Of a DNA stretch of 64,000 nucleotides, positions 1-8,930 are shown in pieces. The DNA is from an uncultured Pirellulaceae bacterium (GTDB lineage: Bacteria > Planctomycetota > Planctomycetia > Pirellulales > Pirellulaceae): contig CALFUT010000006.1 in the NCBI GenBank assembly GCA_937929805.1, forward strand, positions 1 through 64,000, written 5' to 3'. Positions within the stretch are counted from its first letter, which is position 1; each line of letters opens with the position of its first letter. The position numbers and the translations under genes were made by a program. The notes beneath the pieces were generated by a model. That model was not told the origin of the DNA. It was given only the letters and a program-made list of their open reading frames with translations, and made no database searches.

Positions 1-325
1 CTTGCCCGATTTGGCTTGGCTGAGCCGAATAGCATAGACTACAGACGGCTCAAAAAAAAGGCGAAAATGACGACCCGGGATGTGCCCGCCCAAACCAAAA
101 TCGAACGCCGGGATGCGTGAACCGTCGGCGGAGGTTTTTCCGGGTAACAGCTTGCTGATTTGAATGCCCTGAACCCAATTCTTTCTCGAGATAGGCGGTT
201 CGCAAATGGCGAATTGTTGTCTCGCCGGGCCAAATAGGCTGATCCAACCATTTCAGGAGTCGTTGCAGATGAGTGACAAGCGATTGTTCCATTTCCATCG
301 GAAACGGGAGCTCCGTAAAATACAC
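1..325 (-). pseudogene. Partial protein-coding region running off the left edge, apparently with a frameshift near ~170
   Basis: Minus-strand frame from 325 (GTG) reads MYFTELPFPMEMEQSLVTHLQRLLKWLDQPIWPGETTIRHLRTAYLEKELGSG; another frame is open from ~252 to the window edge (..GIQISKLLPGKTSADGSRIPAFDFGLGGHIPGRHFRLFFEPSVVYAIRLSQAKSGK) and looks protein-like. Family not recognised. Confidence 0.4.
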
Positions 326-376
326 CGCGCCTGCCGCGGAGAGTGTGTTGGAGTTGGGTCGTCATTACGGCGGGAC

Positions 377-2242
377 GTGCGGTCGGCTGCGATTTTCCTA
401 GGCGTCATCGGTGCGATGTTTGCCTTGCCATCGCATAGCTTTGCTCAGAAACTGACTATCGTTTCGTCGCAAGACGTCCAAGGCGTTGTCCGAGACCTCG
501 CGCCGGGGGAAATGACGATCGTGGATTCCGAAGGAGTGGCTCATTCGGTCAAGATTCAGAACAAAGGCGAGTCGGCGGTTGTTTTGGGTGGCACCCGTGT
601 TCGACTCCCTGCCAAGATTCGGGTTACCGGTTCGCTGCCAAGCGATTTGATCGAGCAGGGCATGATCGTTCGTGCTCAGGTGTTGTCTAACCGGAACGGC
701 CGCATTCAAGGCGAGGTCTCGCAGTTGCAACTGATTGAGGAAGATGGCACAAAGCTGGACCACCAATTCGAAACGGAACCGGAAAGTGGCAAGGATTATC
801 AGCCGTGTCAGCTTACCGGGCGCATCGATGGGCTGAATCGAAACAAAGTCCGGTTGGCGATTCCAGATTCCGATCTCAGCCGCAAAGGTTGGGTATCCTT
901 CAAACTGGCCAACGATGCCAAACTTTTGATCGACGAGGATCGACTGGACCGAGTGGCGGGCGGTGACAAAGTTGTCAGAGCAAAAATCGTCAAGATGTCG
1001 ACGGGCGAATCGGCGGTCCGCGATATCGAGATTGAGTTGACGTCCGATCGGCAGCAGGCGACGAATTCGTTTCACGATCAATTGGCCCAGCGATTTTCCA
1101 GTCTCAGCGATGAACCAATGCCGCCTCGCGAGCTCCGGTCGGATCATTTCCTGTTGTATACCGATCTTTCCGACCGTAGTGCACAGATTTTGATGGCTAA
1201 GTTGGAGGTAATGTACGACTTAGTGAGCCAGTACTTTCGCAAAGCGCCTCGTCAGCCAGTAATTTGTTACGTGGTTAGGGATTTGTCCCAATGGGCGGAC
1301 CGAGGCTTGGCTCCTTTAGGCGTCGCCAAAATTGCCGAACGAGCCGGTGTGACGTTGACCCGAACGCAACGCTCACGCGGCTTGGTCGAGTCCGTCGTTT
1401 ACTCGTGTGAAGACCATGACATTTGTCAGCACGAAGCCGTTCATGCATTTTGTGCGTTGACGTTTGGCAGTGCGGGGCCAGTTTGGTACGCCGAGGGTAT
1501 GGCCGAAATGGGGCAGTATTGGAAACCGGACCAACTGGCGGTGGACATCAATCCGCATGTGATTCGGTATCTTCAAGAAGCCAAGCCCAAGCGGATGGCG
1601 GACATCGTGGCGGCCGGACAGATCACGGGTGATTCGTGGCAAGCTTACGCGTGGCGATGGGCGTTGTGTCATTTGCTGGCTAACAACCCGAATTACGCGA
1701 AACGTTTTAAGCAACTGGGCTTGAATCTGATGAGCGATCGCAATGACGACAGTTTCGACAATGCGTTCGGTCCTGTCGCGCCCAACATTTCGTTTGAGTA
1801 CGATCAGTTTGTGCAGAATTTTGGCAACGGATACCGTGTCGATCTATGCGTTTGGGACTGGAACACGTCGGCGAAGAAGTTGGGGTCGTCCGGTCATGCG
1901 AAGGCAAAAGTGTTCGCGTGTGCGGGTTGGCAGGCGACGCGGGTGTGGATCAAAGAGGGCCAATCCTTCGATCATGTGGCCGAAGGCTCGTGGGGAATCG
2001 GCAAGGGATCAGAAGACCTTTCGGCAGATGGAAATTCCGACGGCGAGGGTCAACTAATCGGTGTGCTGTTGAACGACTTCAAGCTAAGCAAGCCATTCGT
2101 TTTGGGTAAGAAGAAGACGTGGGTGGCTCCGGGCGAAGGCCAGTTGTATCTTCGATGTCGCGACGGCTGGACCGAACTAGCGGATAACTCGGGCGAGTTA
2201 AGCGTGGCGATTCGAAAAACGCCTGCCGAAGGTAAGAAGTAA
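377..2242 (+). CDS. Secreted DUF1570-like putative metallopeptidase (HEAVH motif)
   Basis: ORF 206..2242; GTG at 377 gives a clean signal peptide (MRSAAIFLGVIGAMFALPSHSFA); motif HEAVHAF...WYAEGMAE in the C-terminal half. Start is uncertain (269 or 377). Confidence 0.75.
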   Translation: MRSAAIFLGVIGAMFALPSHSFAQKLTIVSSQDVQGVVRDLAPGEMTIVDSEGVAHSVKIQNKGESAVVLGGTRVRLPAKIRVTGSLPSDLIEQGMIVRAQVLSNRNGRIQGEVSQLQLIEEDGTKLDHQFETEPESGKDYQPCQLTGRIDGLNRNKVRLAIPDSDLSRKGWVSFKLANDAKLLIDEDRLDRVAGGDKVVRAKIVKMSTGESAVRDIEIELTSDRQQATNSFHDQLAQRFSSLSDEPMPPRELRSDHFLLYTDLSDRSAQILMAKLEVMYDLVSQYFRKAPRQPVICYVVRDLSQWADRGLAPLGVAKIAERAGVTLTRTQRSRGLVESVVYSCEDHDICQHEAVHAFCALTFGSAGPVWYAEGMAEMGQYWKPDQLAVDINPHVIRYLQEAKPKRMADIVAAGQITGDSWQAYAWRWALCHLLANNPNYAKRFKQLGLNLMSDRNDDSFDNAFGPVAPNISFEYDQFVQNFGNGYRVDLCVWDWNTSAKKLGSSGHAKAKVFACAGWQATRVWIKEGQSFDHVAEGSWGIGKGSEDLSADGNSDGEGQLIGVLLNDFKLSKPFVLGKKKTWVAPGEGQLYLRCRDGWTELADNSGELSVAIRKTPAEGKK

Positions 2243-2483
2243 CGGTTGCAGCCGTCGTGTTTCGGCGAACGCTTCCGTGCAGCAGCAAAAAAGGTTCTGT
2301 GGGGAATTGGGTGGCAATCAGTTTCCGGTGTCAGGCATTAGCGCAAAGGCTTGGCCATTTTTTTGCTTTGCATCAAGGACTGGGTAATCAGGTTTTTGGA
2401 TTGGACCTTCGGCCCGATCAGCCGTTGGTGTCATTTCCCTAGGCAATGCCGGGGCTGACATGGGGCTGGACCTTCATCCCGAA

Positions 2484-2621
2484 GAGGCTGTGATTTTTTA
2501 GAAAGCAAGGTTCGTAGTAAAGCCTTTAGGGTTTCGGCTGTCGTTTTCAAGCGACTAAAGCCGCTACTACGAACGGCGCGAACGCGCTAGAAAAACGCCT
2601 GTCACAAAAAATCACAGCCTC
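2484..2621. repeat. MITE-like imperfect palindrome with perfect 16-bp terminal inverted repeats
   Basis: gaggctgtgatttttt (2484-2499) and aaaaaatcacagcctc (2606-2621); inner arms gttcgtagta / tactacgaac. Confidence 0.75.
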
Positions 2622-2637
2622 GAAGGGATTTCAGCAT

Positions 2638-2791
2638 GTAGCCGGTGGTCGAACGCAGCGAACACCACCGGAAAAAATAACAAATCATCGCATCCCAAAG
2701 GCGATGCCAGACAAACCGCTGCTGGCATCCTTTTAGGATGCGTTTAAAAGACTTGAGCGCCGGGCATGGCACTTCGTTTCTCACCGGCTAC
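2638..2791. repeat. Second intergenic element with terminal inverted repeats (gtagccggtg / caccggctac)
   Basis: Arms at 2638-2647 and 2782-2791; internal ggtggtcgaacgcagcgaacaccacc. Confidence 0.6.
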
Positions 2792-2826
2792 AAGCTGCCC
2801 TCCCTTCGGGAGAAGGCTGCCGTGAC

Positions 2827-2863
2827 CAAAAAAAGAGCAACACGCGAAAATGCGAGTTGCTCT
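2827..2863 (-). terminator. Rho-independent terminator downstream of mscL
   Basis: Minus strand agagcaac-tcgcattttcgcgt-gttgctct followed by TTTTTTT. Confidence 0.75.
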
Positions 2864-2896
2864 TGAGTTTGCGGTTGGATTGGCGTCGCAACAGTT

Positions 2897-3289
2897 TTAC
2901 TTGTTGGCCAGTGCGTCGCGAATCTCGGTCAACAGTTTGACTTCATCCGAAGGATCGGCTGCGGCTTCTTCTTCTGCCTTTTTCATCATGTTGGAGGCGA
3001 TCTTCAACGCGATGAAAATGACGAACGCCAAGATCATGAAATCGATCGTGTTCTGCACGAAGTTACCCCACATCATGTAGGTGGCTTCACCTTCGGCGTT
3101 GGTTCCCAGTTCTGTCTTCAAAGCTGCCATGTCCGGGACTTTGAAAATGGATGCAATCAGCGGCATCACGATATTGTCTAGGAATGACTTGACGATGGCG
3201 GCGACGGCTCCGCCCATCACGATACCGACCGCCATGTCGATCAGATTACCCTTCAACGCAAAGTCTCTAAAATCTTGTATCATACCCAT
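2897..3289 (-). CDS. mscL: Large-conductance mechanosensitive channel MscL
   Basis: MGMIQDFRDFALKGNLIDMAVGIVMGGAVAAIVKSFLDNIVMPLI..., typical MscL N-terminus; start chosen at the internal ATG of ORF 2897..3385. Confidence 0.95.
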   Translation of the reverse strand: MGMIQDFRDFALKGNLIDMAVGIVMGGAVAAIVKSFLDNIVMPLIASIFKVPDMAALKTELGTNAEGEATYMMWGNFVQNTIDFMILAFVIFIALKIASNMMKKAEEEAAADPSDEVKLLTEIRDALANK

Positions 3290-3544
3290 GATGTGGTCCT
3301 TCTCTTTTTGGATTTGAGGAATAGCTATCGGACCTTGGCAAAGAGTGATTGCTAGGTGGGCTCCTCCATTGAGAGGATGTGCCATAGGCCCGTCGCGTTG
3401 TATTTTGTTGAAATTCTCAAAATCAGAAAATACGAATCTGGCCAGAAAGTGGCTTAATTTTCCATTATTACAAAAAAGATTTGTGATTTTCCGGCCGGTC
3501 GATGCTTAGCGGTTGAGGAGGCGTGGACGGCCTGCTTGGATAGG

Positions 3545-5020
3545 CTACGAATGTTTGCGAGCGATTTCGATCAACGTTCGAACCATGCAACCGCTGGCCC
3601 CGGCGTCGACCCAAGCTTTGGGGCTGTCGGCAAAGCTTGGCCCGGCAATATCTAAGTGAACCCATGGTTTGTCTTGGACGAATTCTTCGAGTAGCTTGCC
3701 GGCGGTCATCGCGCCGCCCCAGCGTCCTTCGCCCGTGTTTTTGATGTCGGCGATCTTGCTTTTGATTTGTTCCGCGAACTCGTCATGCATCGGCAGTTGC
3801 CATGTTTTTTCGCCGACTGTTTTTGCGGCGGTGGTGACGGCGTCCGCCCATGCTTGATCGTTGGTCATCAGCCCGACGATGTTCGGTCCGAGAGCGACCA
3901 TGCAGGCCCCAGTTAGAGTTGCCAGATCGATCAGTTTGCCGACCCCTTGCTCGATCGCCACGTCGATGGTGTCGGCTAGGACGAGGCGGCCTTCGGCGTC
4001 GGTGTTGCGAATTTCGATCGTCTTACCGCTGCGCGCGGTAACGACGTCGCCCAACCGGTAGCTGGTGCCGCTGATCATGTTTTCAACGAGGCCCGCAAAT
4101 CCGATGACATTGACCGGCAGCTTCAGTTTCGCGATCGCGTTCATGGCTCCCAGTACCGTCGCTGCGCCGGCCATGTCGCACTTCATGTCGATCATGCTGG
4201 GCGAGGGCTTCAATGAAAGTCCGCCCGAATCAAAGGTGACGCCTTTGCCAACGAATCCCAGTGGGGCTTGGTCAGCGGGGCCGCCGTTGTATTTCATCAT
4301 GACGATTCTTGGCTTCATGGCAGAACCTTGGGCCACCGCCAGCAACGCGCCGCAGCGTTCCTTTTTCAGGCGTTCCTCGTCCCAGATTTCGACTTCAAAT
4401 CCGGCCTCTTTTCCGACGGCGGCGGTTTGTTCGGCGAACGATTCAGGGAAGATGTCGGATGCTGGCAGATTGACCAGTTGCCGGGTCAGATTGATGCTCT
4501 CGCCGATCGCCTGAGCTTCATCCATCAGTTTTAGGTCTTCGGTTGCCCAAGCGATCGTTTGGATGGGGTTTGTGTTTTTCTCGTGCCGGTAAACATCTTG
4601 GCCAACGCAGCCGACCATGGATCCTGCAATGGCGTGCTGCAGATGATCGACGTCCAGAAAGAAGGCGACTCGTTCGCGGGGCAGGTCCGATAGAGTTCTC
4701 GACGCCGCGCCACCAGCTTGGTAGGCGATCGCGGGAGTGAAATCATCTTGTTTTCCAAGGCCGACAATCACGGCAACGTTCGCTTTGACTCCTGCGGGAG
4801 CCAGCATCGTGGTGGCCGTGTTCGCGCTGGCGGAGACCAGTTTCGAATCGATCAGATTTTCCAACGCACCGTTGGTGGCTCGATTCAAATCGGCGGCTGC
4901 TCCCGAGAGTGGATGTTCGTCCCAGATTCCAACGACGACGGCATCGGCAGTAACTTCGGTGACGGATTGGTTGGTGGCTTCGATTTTCATTTCGTTGTCG
5001 TGTTCGCAAATTGTTTTCAA
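3545..5020 (-). CDS. pepA: Leucyl aminopeptidase (M17 family)
   Basis: M17 signature NTDAEGRLVLADT, GKGVTFDSGGLSLKPS, full length 491 aa. Confidence 0.93.
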   Translation of the reverse strand: MKTICEHDNEMKIEATNQSVTEVTADAVVVGIWDEHPLSGAAADLNRATNGALENLIDSKLVSASANTATTMLAPAGVKANVAVIVGLGKQDDFTPAIAYQAGGAASRTLSDLPRERVAFFLDVDHLQHAIAGSMVGCVGQDVYRHEKNTNPIQTIAWATEDLKLMDEAQAIGESINLTRQLVNLPASDIFPESFAEQTAAVGKEAGFEVEIWDEERLKKERCGALLAVAQGSAMKPRIVMMKYNGGPADQAPLGFVGKGVTFDSGGLSLKPSPSMIDMKCDMAGAATVLGAMNAIAKLKLPVNVIGFAGLVENMISGTSYRLGDVVTARSGKTIEIRNTDAEGRLVLADTIDVAIEQGVGKLIDLATLTGACMVALGPNIVGLMTNDQAWADAVTTAAKTVGEKTWQLPMHDEFAEQIKSKIADIKNTGEGRWGGAMTAGKLLEEFVQDKPWVHLDIAGPSFADSPKAWVDAGASGCMVRTLIEIARKHS

Positions 5021-5221
5021 GGATTATCGCTGCGCCCAATCTATCGGGAAACAGTACGGTTTCAACCTGTCCTGTTCGCCCGCACAGCGCTAGGCGGATG
5101 TCATGGAGCGTTGTCTTTGTAGGGAAATTATGGCTGATTTAGGAAGCCGCCACTGCGTATGCGTGCGTTCAGGGTGTAAACTTTAAGAAAGTATTCCTAG
5201 TTACGAATTGGAGCGCATGCT

Positions 5222-5827
5222 GTGTCGCAAGTGCAGTTTGACAATTCGGTTTTAGATCGAATGGTGTTAGCGGTGGAAAAGGTACGCGATCGACTCAAGC
5301 GTGCGGCTAGGGCACTGGAATCCGCTTCGATTCCGTACGCGATCACCGGAGGTAATGCGGTGGCTGCTTGGGTGGCGAAGGTCGATGCGGCCGCAGTTCG
5401 GAACACTCGCGATGTTGATATTCTGCTTCGACGTGACGATTTAGAAGCGGCGAAAGTGGCGATGGCCAAAGCGGGGTTTGTTTACCGGCATGTGAAAAGC
5501 ATCGACATGTTTCTAGATGGCCCCGATGCCAAAGCGCGGGATGCAGTTCACATTTTGTTCGCGGGTGAAAAAGTCAAGTCAGACGCGATTGAGGCAACGG
5601 CTGAATTGACGCAGTCAGAGCGTACGAAAACGGAAGCAGGCGATTCTTTTTTCATTGTCTCGTTGGAGGCACTCGTGCGGATGAAGCTGATTGCGTGGCG
5701 TGACAAAGACAGGACACATTTGCGTGACATGATTGAGTTGGAAATGATCGACCAAGCGTGGACCGAGAAGTTTAGCCAGCCGCTGGGAGATCGTTTGCAA
5801 GCTTTGCTTGACGATCCAGACGGTTGA
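5222..5827 (+). CDS. Nucleotidyltransferase-like protein
   Basis: YAITGGNAVAAWVAKVDAAAVRNTRDVDILLRRDDLEAA, nucleotidyltransferase-fold GG..D.D pattern; GTG start. Confidence 0.65.
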   Translation: MSQVQFDNSVLDRMVLAVEKVRDRLKRAARALESASIPYAITGGNAVAAWVAKVDAAAVRNTRDVDILLRRDDLEAAKVAMAKAGFVYRHVKSIDMFLDGPDAKARDAVHILFAGEKVKSDAIEATAELTQSERTKTEAGDSFFIVSLEALVRMKLIAWRDKDRTHLRDMIELEMIDQAWTEKFSQPLGDRLQALLDDPDG

Positions 5828-5995
5828 TTTTTTGAAGCCAGCTGCTCTGAAATCGCTGGGAATGGTTTTTGTTAGAGCTGACGTTGATCTCGCGTGAAAA
5901 TTCCCGTGGTCTATAATGGGGAGCCCTGCGGCGGCGTTTATGCGACCGTGCTGTCAGTTGAAAGCGTCTAAAAACCAAGTTTGATCGGATACCCA

Positions 5996-6841
5996 GTGAG
6001 CGACCAAGAAGAACAGCAGCGACTTAAAGAGATCATGGAACACCCCAGCTACACGCTGGCCTATTTGGATCAGGAATTTGTCCGCAGAGAGGAGCTTCGT
6101 CCACGCCGGTTGGAAATGGAATTGCTCAAGCCAGAAATGATGCTGGAGGACGCTGGCATCAAATCCACCGTCGTCGCATTTGGCGGAACTCAGGTGGCTC
6201 CGCGTGAGGAAGGCGAACGGTTGATGACCGAGGCCAAAGCGGCGATCGAGAAAGATCCCGACAGTCAGAAAGCAAAGCGGCAATTGATTCGCGCCGAGCG
6301 AGTTCTGTACAAGTCACGGTACTACGAGGAGTGCCGCGAATTTGCAAAGTTGGTCACCAACTACAATAAGCAATTCCGAGACGGCGAATTCATCATCAAA
6401 ACCGGCGGAGGCCCCGGCATTATGGAGGCCGCCAATCGCGGTGCTTACGAGGCCGGCGGTAAGTCTCTGGCGTTGAACATTACGTTGCCCTTCGAGCAAA
6501 CGCCCAACAGTTACATCACGCCCGGTTTGTGTTTTCAGTTCAACTATTTTGCTATCCGAAAGATGCACTTCCTGCTGCGAGCCAAAGCGCTTGTTTGCTT
6601 CCCGGGTGGTTTCGGGACGTTGGATGAATTGTTCACAACGCTGACGCTTCGCCAGACTGGACGGATGCAGGAAATCCCAATCATTCTTTACAGCAAAGAG
6701 TACTGGGAAAGCATTTTGAACTTTCAGTATCTGGCCGATGAAGGCGTGATCAGCGACTCGCACTTGGAACTATTCCAGTACACCGAAACGCCGGAAGAAA
6801 CTTGGCAAGTCATCAAGGACTTTCACGGGGTGGAGGAGTAG
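5996..6841 (+). CDS. LOG family / TIGR00730-like Rossmann-fold protein
   Basis: GGGPGIMEAANRGAYEAGGKS and PGGFGTLDELFTTLTLRQTG motifs; GTG start at 5996 or TTG at 5981. Confidence 0.85.
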   Translation: MSDQEEQQRLKEIMEHPSYTLAYLDQEFVRREELRPRRLEMELLKPEMMLEDAGIKSTVVAFGGTQVAPREEGERLMTEAKAAIEKDPDSQKAKRQLIRAERVLYKSRYYEECREFAKLVTNYNKQFRDGEFIIKTGGGPGIMEAANRGAYEAGGKSLALNITLPFEQTPNSYITPGLCFQFNYFAIRKMHFLLRAKALVCFPGGFGTLDELFTTLTLRQTGRMQEIPIILYSKEYWESILNFQYLADEGVISDSHLELFQYTETPEETWQVIKDFHGVEE

Positions 6842-6905
6842 ATTGTTTGAGGGCGAGGCTCCGCCCGAGCCGTACGGAGGAATAACCTCAACCATCCATC
6901 GGGGG

Positions 6906-7101
6906 ACGGAGCCATAGACCGGGGTGCGGACGGAGCCATAGACCGGGGTGCGGACGGAGCCATAGACCGGGGTGCGGACGGAGCCATAGACCGGGGTGCG
7001 GACGGAGCCTTACCCTCCCGAGCAACGGTTCCAAACAGCTAAAGGGGTGCGGACGGAGCTACCCTCCCGAGCAACGGTTCCAAACAGCTAAAGGGGTGCG
7101 G
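6906..7101. repeat. Composite tandem repeat: four 24-bp units, then two ~50-bp units
   Basis: acggagccatagaccggggtgcgg x4 (6906-7001), then acggagc(ct)taccctcccgagcaacggttccaaacagctaaaggggtgcgg x2 (7002-7052, 7053-7101). Confidence 0.95.
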
Positions 7102-7106
7102 TCAAA

Positions 7107-8114
7107 CTACAAGTCCGGTTCGCCCAACGTGATGTACACTCGAGACAACGACAGCAGGCACACGCACAATGGCACGCATGACGCGGCGGTCATGCTGGTT
7201 ATGAACTGGCGGCTATGGTTGGCATGTGTCTGCTGAATCTGTTGAGCGTTTCGTCCAAGGACGGTCGTTTCATCAAGCTGCCCGCCCGCATTCTGAATCA
7301 GTTCACGGTTCAGTTGTCGCATGTGGCTGAAGTGAATGAATAGCGTGCTCAGCAGCATGAATAACAAGACGACGGCTGTTAAGCCGGTGATGCCATCGAC
7401 GCCCGGCAATAGACGCCGTCCTCGCAGCAGTTTTGCGAATGCGTTGACCAGTTGAGCAACCGCCAAAACGATCAGGCAAACGGCCGTGATCCAAATTGCC
7501 CAGCTCAATAGTACGAATGAGTGCTCAAGGCCAACGCTCAGAGACAGATCGCCGAAAGTTCCGTGACTCATGTCATGAAGTGTCTGGCTGACCCGATTCA
7601 GAGGTTGCAGTTGAAAGACAGTAAACCTAGACGACAGGACGAGCAAGCTGAACCATGTTGCGAGACTACTCGAAAGAAATGCCGCAATGAAGCCGACGGA
7701 CATTCCGGTGCTGCCGTAGCCGTCGCTTGACTCGGGTCGTTGCTTGGCTTGCGATTTAGGGGAGGAGTTTCGCTCTGTGATCGCCCCCTTCGCCTGAATC
7801 GCAGGGGCCGCCGCCGGTAAATATTCCGGGACGGGCGGTGTTGTGGCGCTTAGCGGAGCCGTGCTTCCATGGCCTGATAGAATGTCGTCCAAGTCGCTGT
7901 AGCTGTTTTCGAACACAGCTGCGGAGGAAAGATCGACGGAGTCTTGTGGGTTGGATGTAGTGAGTTGTTTTGAGTCCGGTTTATTCGGCGCTGATTCTTG
8001 GTGATCTTCCCCCAACCTGAAAGTGTGACCACAAGTACACAATGCTCTCTTCCCGATCAGTTCTTTCCGAACAGGCGGGTATTTTTTCTGGCATGAGGGG
8101 CAGGTGGCTTCCAC
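7107..8114 (-). CDS. Hypothetical membrane protein with N-terminal zinc-ribbon-like Cys pairs
   Basis: MEATCPSCQKKYPPVRKELIGKRALCTCGHTF plus several predicted TM segments. Confidence 0.75.
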   Translation of the reverse strand: MEATCPSCQKKYPPVRKELIGKRALCTCGHTFRLGEDHQESAPNKPDSKQLTTSNPQDSVDLSSAAVFENSYSDLDDILSGHGSTAPLSATTPPVPEYLPAAAPAIQAKGAITERNSSPKSQAKQRPESSDGYGSTGMSVGFIAAFLSSSLATWFSLLVLSSRFTVFQLQPLNRVSQTLHDMSHGTFGDLSLSVGLEHSFVLLSWAIWITAVCLIVLAVAQLVNAFAKLLRGRRLLPGVDGITGLTAVVLLFMLLSTLFIHFSHMRQLNRELIQNAGGQLDETTVLGRNAQQIQQTHANHSRQFITSMTAASCVPLCVCLLSLSRVYITLGEPDL

Positions 8115-8327
8115 GGTTGATTCCTTCGTGGCTTCTCGACTCTTTTTTATTCTTGTGCACGCTATCGAGTCACTTTAGCGGCTTGGTTCCGTCGCGTGGT
8201 CAGTAAACCGATTGATTCCGACCGATTTTTTTGTTCAAACCTAGTTTCACGCTGTACTCAGGGGGTTTCTGCCATATAGATTGTACCGAGAGATCCTTTC
8301 AATTTGGTTGCCGACAGCACTTGAAAA

Positions 8328-8668
8328 TGTACGACGCGGAAACACAGCCCAAACCTAAGTGTGGCCGAATACCTCAGTTAGTCTTCACCTGGGTAGCCGT
8401 CGCATTGGGCGTTGCTGTGCTTCTGGCACCCGTCACGTCCGTTTTTCAGTTAGCCGGCGGCGGCGAAGTGGTCGACGTGGAATTGGAGGAGTGTTCCGTC
8501 GAAGTCGCTGAATCGGCTCGCGAGGAATGGCGCGACCGAAGCTCTCTGCTCATGCATGTTGCTCAATGGAAGGGCCGCAGCGCAACCGGTCGATCAGCCG
8601 CCCAGCTTCGTTCCCGCATCACCGAGCGAAGTTTTCTCAATGGTATCGGCGGTTGGCTCAGGCTTTGA
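8328..8668 (+). CDS. Short hypothetical protein with one TM segment
   Basis: MYDAETQPKPKCGRIPQLVFTWVAVALGVAVLLAPVTSVF... inside ORF 8231..8668; no family recognised. Confidence 0.35.
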
Positions 8669-8930
8669 GCTCTTTCTTTGGGCTCCAAATCTTTGTTTTG
8701 AGTGCGATTGCTTGCCCCTTGATGGAATCAGCACTCGCAACTTCAGGCCCGATCACTCTCGATTCAAATTTACAATACGGGTAGGATTTACGTATTGCTT
8801 GGCTCGGGTTGAGCCCCCAAAACGTCTTTGACGTTGCGAAAATTTCGTTTGCTGCAGCGCACGGTTGCGGCAATCCCCTCCGGCAAGTTTTTCAATTACC
8901 AGTTACCCACTAAATAGATCAGGCAATTCG

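Noticed and set aside
398-1147. 249-aa minus-strand ORF opposite the DUF1570-like gene
   Set aside because: Antisense shadow; no recognisable motifs.
6906-7101. Possible CRISPR array
   Set aside because: Units are contiguous tandem repeats with no variable spacers and no cas genes nearby.
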